Source of the DNA: Actinomycetes bacterium
Lineage (GTDB): Bacteria > Actinomycetota > Acidimicrobiia > Acidimicrobiales > RAAP-2
Direction of reading: 5' to 3'
Length of the DNA: 52,131 bases
NCBI GenBank assembly: GCA_021791845.1
Contig: JAJYVT010000015.1
Span: forward strand, 1 to 52,131
Shown one piece after another: positions 51,665 through 52,131 of this stretch (the stretch's first letter is position 1; the number at the start of each line of letters is the position of its first letter). The translations under genes and the position numbers were made by a program. The notes under the pieces were generated by a model that searched no databases, was not told the origin of the DNA, and was given only the letters and a program-made list of their open reading frames with translations.

Positions 51665-52131
51665 CTTCAGTGTTCTCTCCTCAACTAGTGCGCCTTCGCG
51701 CTGTGCTCTTCCTTTCTCAACCCCAGCGGACCCACGAGCCCCGAGGCGCTCTCGAGCCCGCAGTCCGAGGTGAGGAGTGGAGTGAGCGCGTCCGAGATCA
51801 GACACAGAGCCACCGGTGCAGCGTCCCGCCGAGATGAGGACGGCCGGGATTCACTTCCGGGAGCACAGCGCTCCGGACACAACCACACGCCGTCGTTCCC
51901 CTCTGCCTCAACCGCTGGGTCGAGCCAACGACGCGCCAAAGCAACGCTTCTTACGGATCCCTGGACTCCACCCCTGGTGGTGCTACGCCACCCTCGGTTA
52001 GATGTCTGGCTCTTCTGACGGATCCGTGGGCGTCGAACGGGCCGTGACCGCATGGCGCTGAGGAACTGCGCGACCAGCCAGCCGGACGAGCCGGCTGGCA
52101 CGATCCATTGTGGAGTCGTTGACGCGTCCGG
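51665..52131. other. Upstream region of the surface operon, to the window edge
   Basis: No gene is supported. It should contain the promoter of the minus-strand surface operon. A perfect inverted repeat GCCAGCCGG-ACGAG-CCGGCTGGC (52077-52099) lies 410 bases upstream of the first gene. It could be an operator or the terminator of an unseen gene; no T-run follows on either strand. Confidence 0.4.
52077..52099. repeat. 9-bp perfect inverted repeat near the right edge
   Basis: Arms GCCAGCCGG and CCGGCTGGC with a 5-base loop ACGAG. No adjacent gene or T-run allows a firm function. Confidence 0.5.

Overview
The window is a 52 kb piece of a high-GC chromosome. The organism is probably an actinobacterium, perhaps Acidimicrobiia-like. 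This rests on the GC-rich codon use, many GTG starts and 4-bp overlapping genes, -10 boxes placed a few bases before start codons (leaderless mRNAs), LytR-CpsA-Psr and LysM wall proteins, and a CCA-encoding tRNA-Pro. It is an inference from content; no marker gene in the window settles the taxonomy.

Left part (0-8 kb): the N-terminus of a DedA-like membrane protein, a YdcF-like protein, tRNA-Pro(GGG) and a 1.1 kb insert carrying a divergent toxin-antitoxin-like pair. The insert is closed by an imperfect copy of the tRNA 3' end. Next come a membrane protein with a heme-less COG4315-type repeat, a triple-LysM/degenerate-M23 wall protein and a surface alpha/beta hydrolase.

Central metabolism (7-23 kb): a LytS/LytTR two-component system, coupled to a hydrolase, faces a SatP acetate transporter and acetyl-CoA synthetase. 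A 21-bp-phased direct repeat in the shared intergenic region is a candidate LytTR operator. A thiO-thiS-patatin operon faces gltBD (glutamate synthase). The gltB Shine-Dalgarno lies in one arm of a perfect 10-bp long-range stem.

Middle (23-38 kb): an LCP-family wall protein, a GNAT, a DUF4160/DUF2442 pair beside a MazF-like remnant, and an unassigned catabolic cluster. The cluster has a bicupin, an M24 peptidase homologue with one metal Asp replaced by Cys, a split transketolase and a FadR-type GntR regulator with a clear palindrome. After it come an ABC-transporter gene fragment, an SLT-NlpC/P60 wall hydrolase, an acyl-CoA ligase and a NarL-type two-component system.

Right part (38-52 kb): an AT-richer block, probably acquired. 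It encodes a UDP-sulfoquinovose synthase (SqdB), a polysaccharide-deacetylase-like protein, a secreted protein of unknown function and a processive-type GT2 synthase; the last three overlap by 4 bp or nearly so. This looks like an exopolysaccharide module with a sulfonated-sugar donor. A three-repeat CWB2 wall-anchored protein converges on it. Last is a minus-strand operon of three small SipW/TasA-like secreted proteins with conserved cysteine pairs, a large Ig-like adhesin and a small cytosolic protein: a candidate surface fibre or adhesin system.
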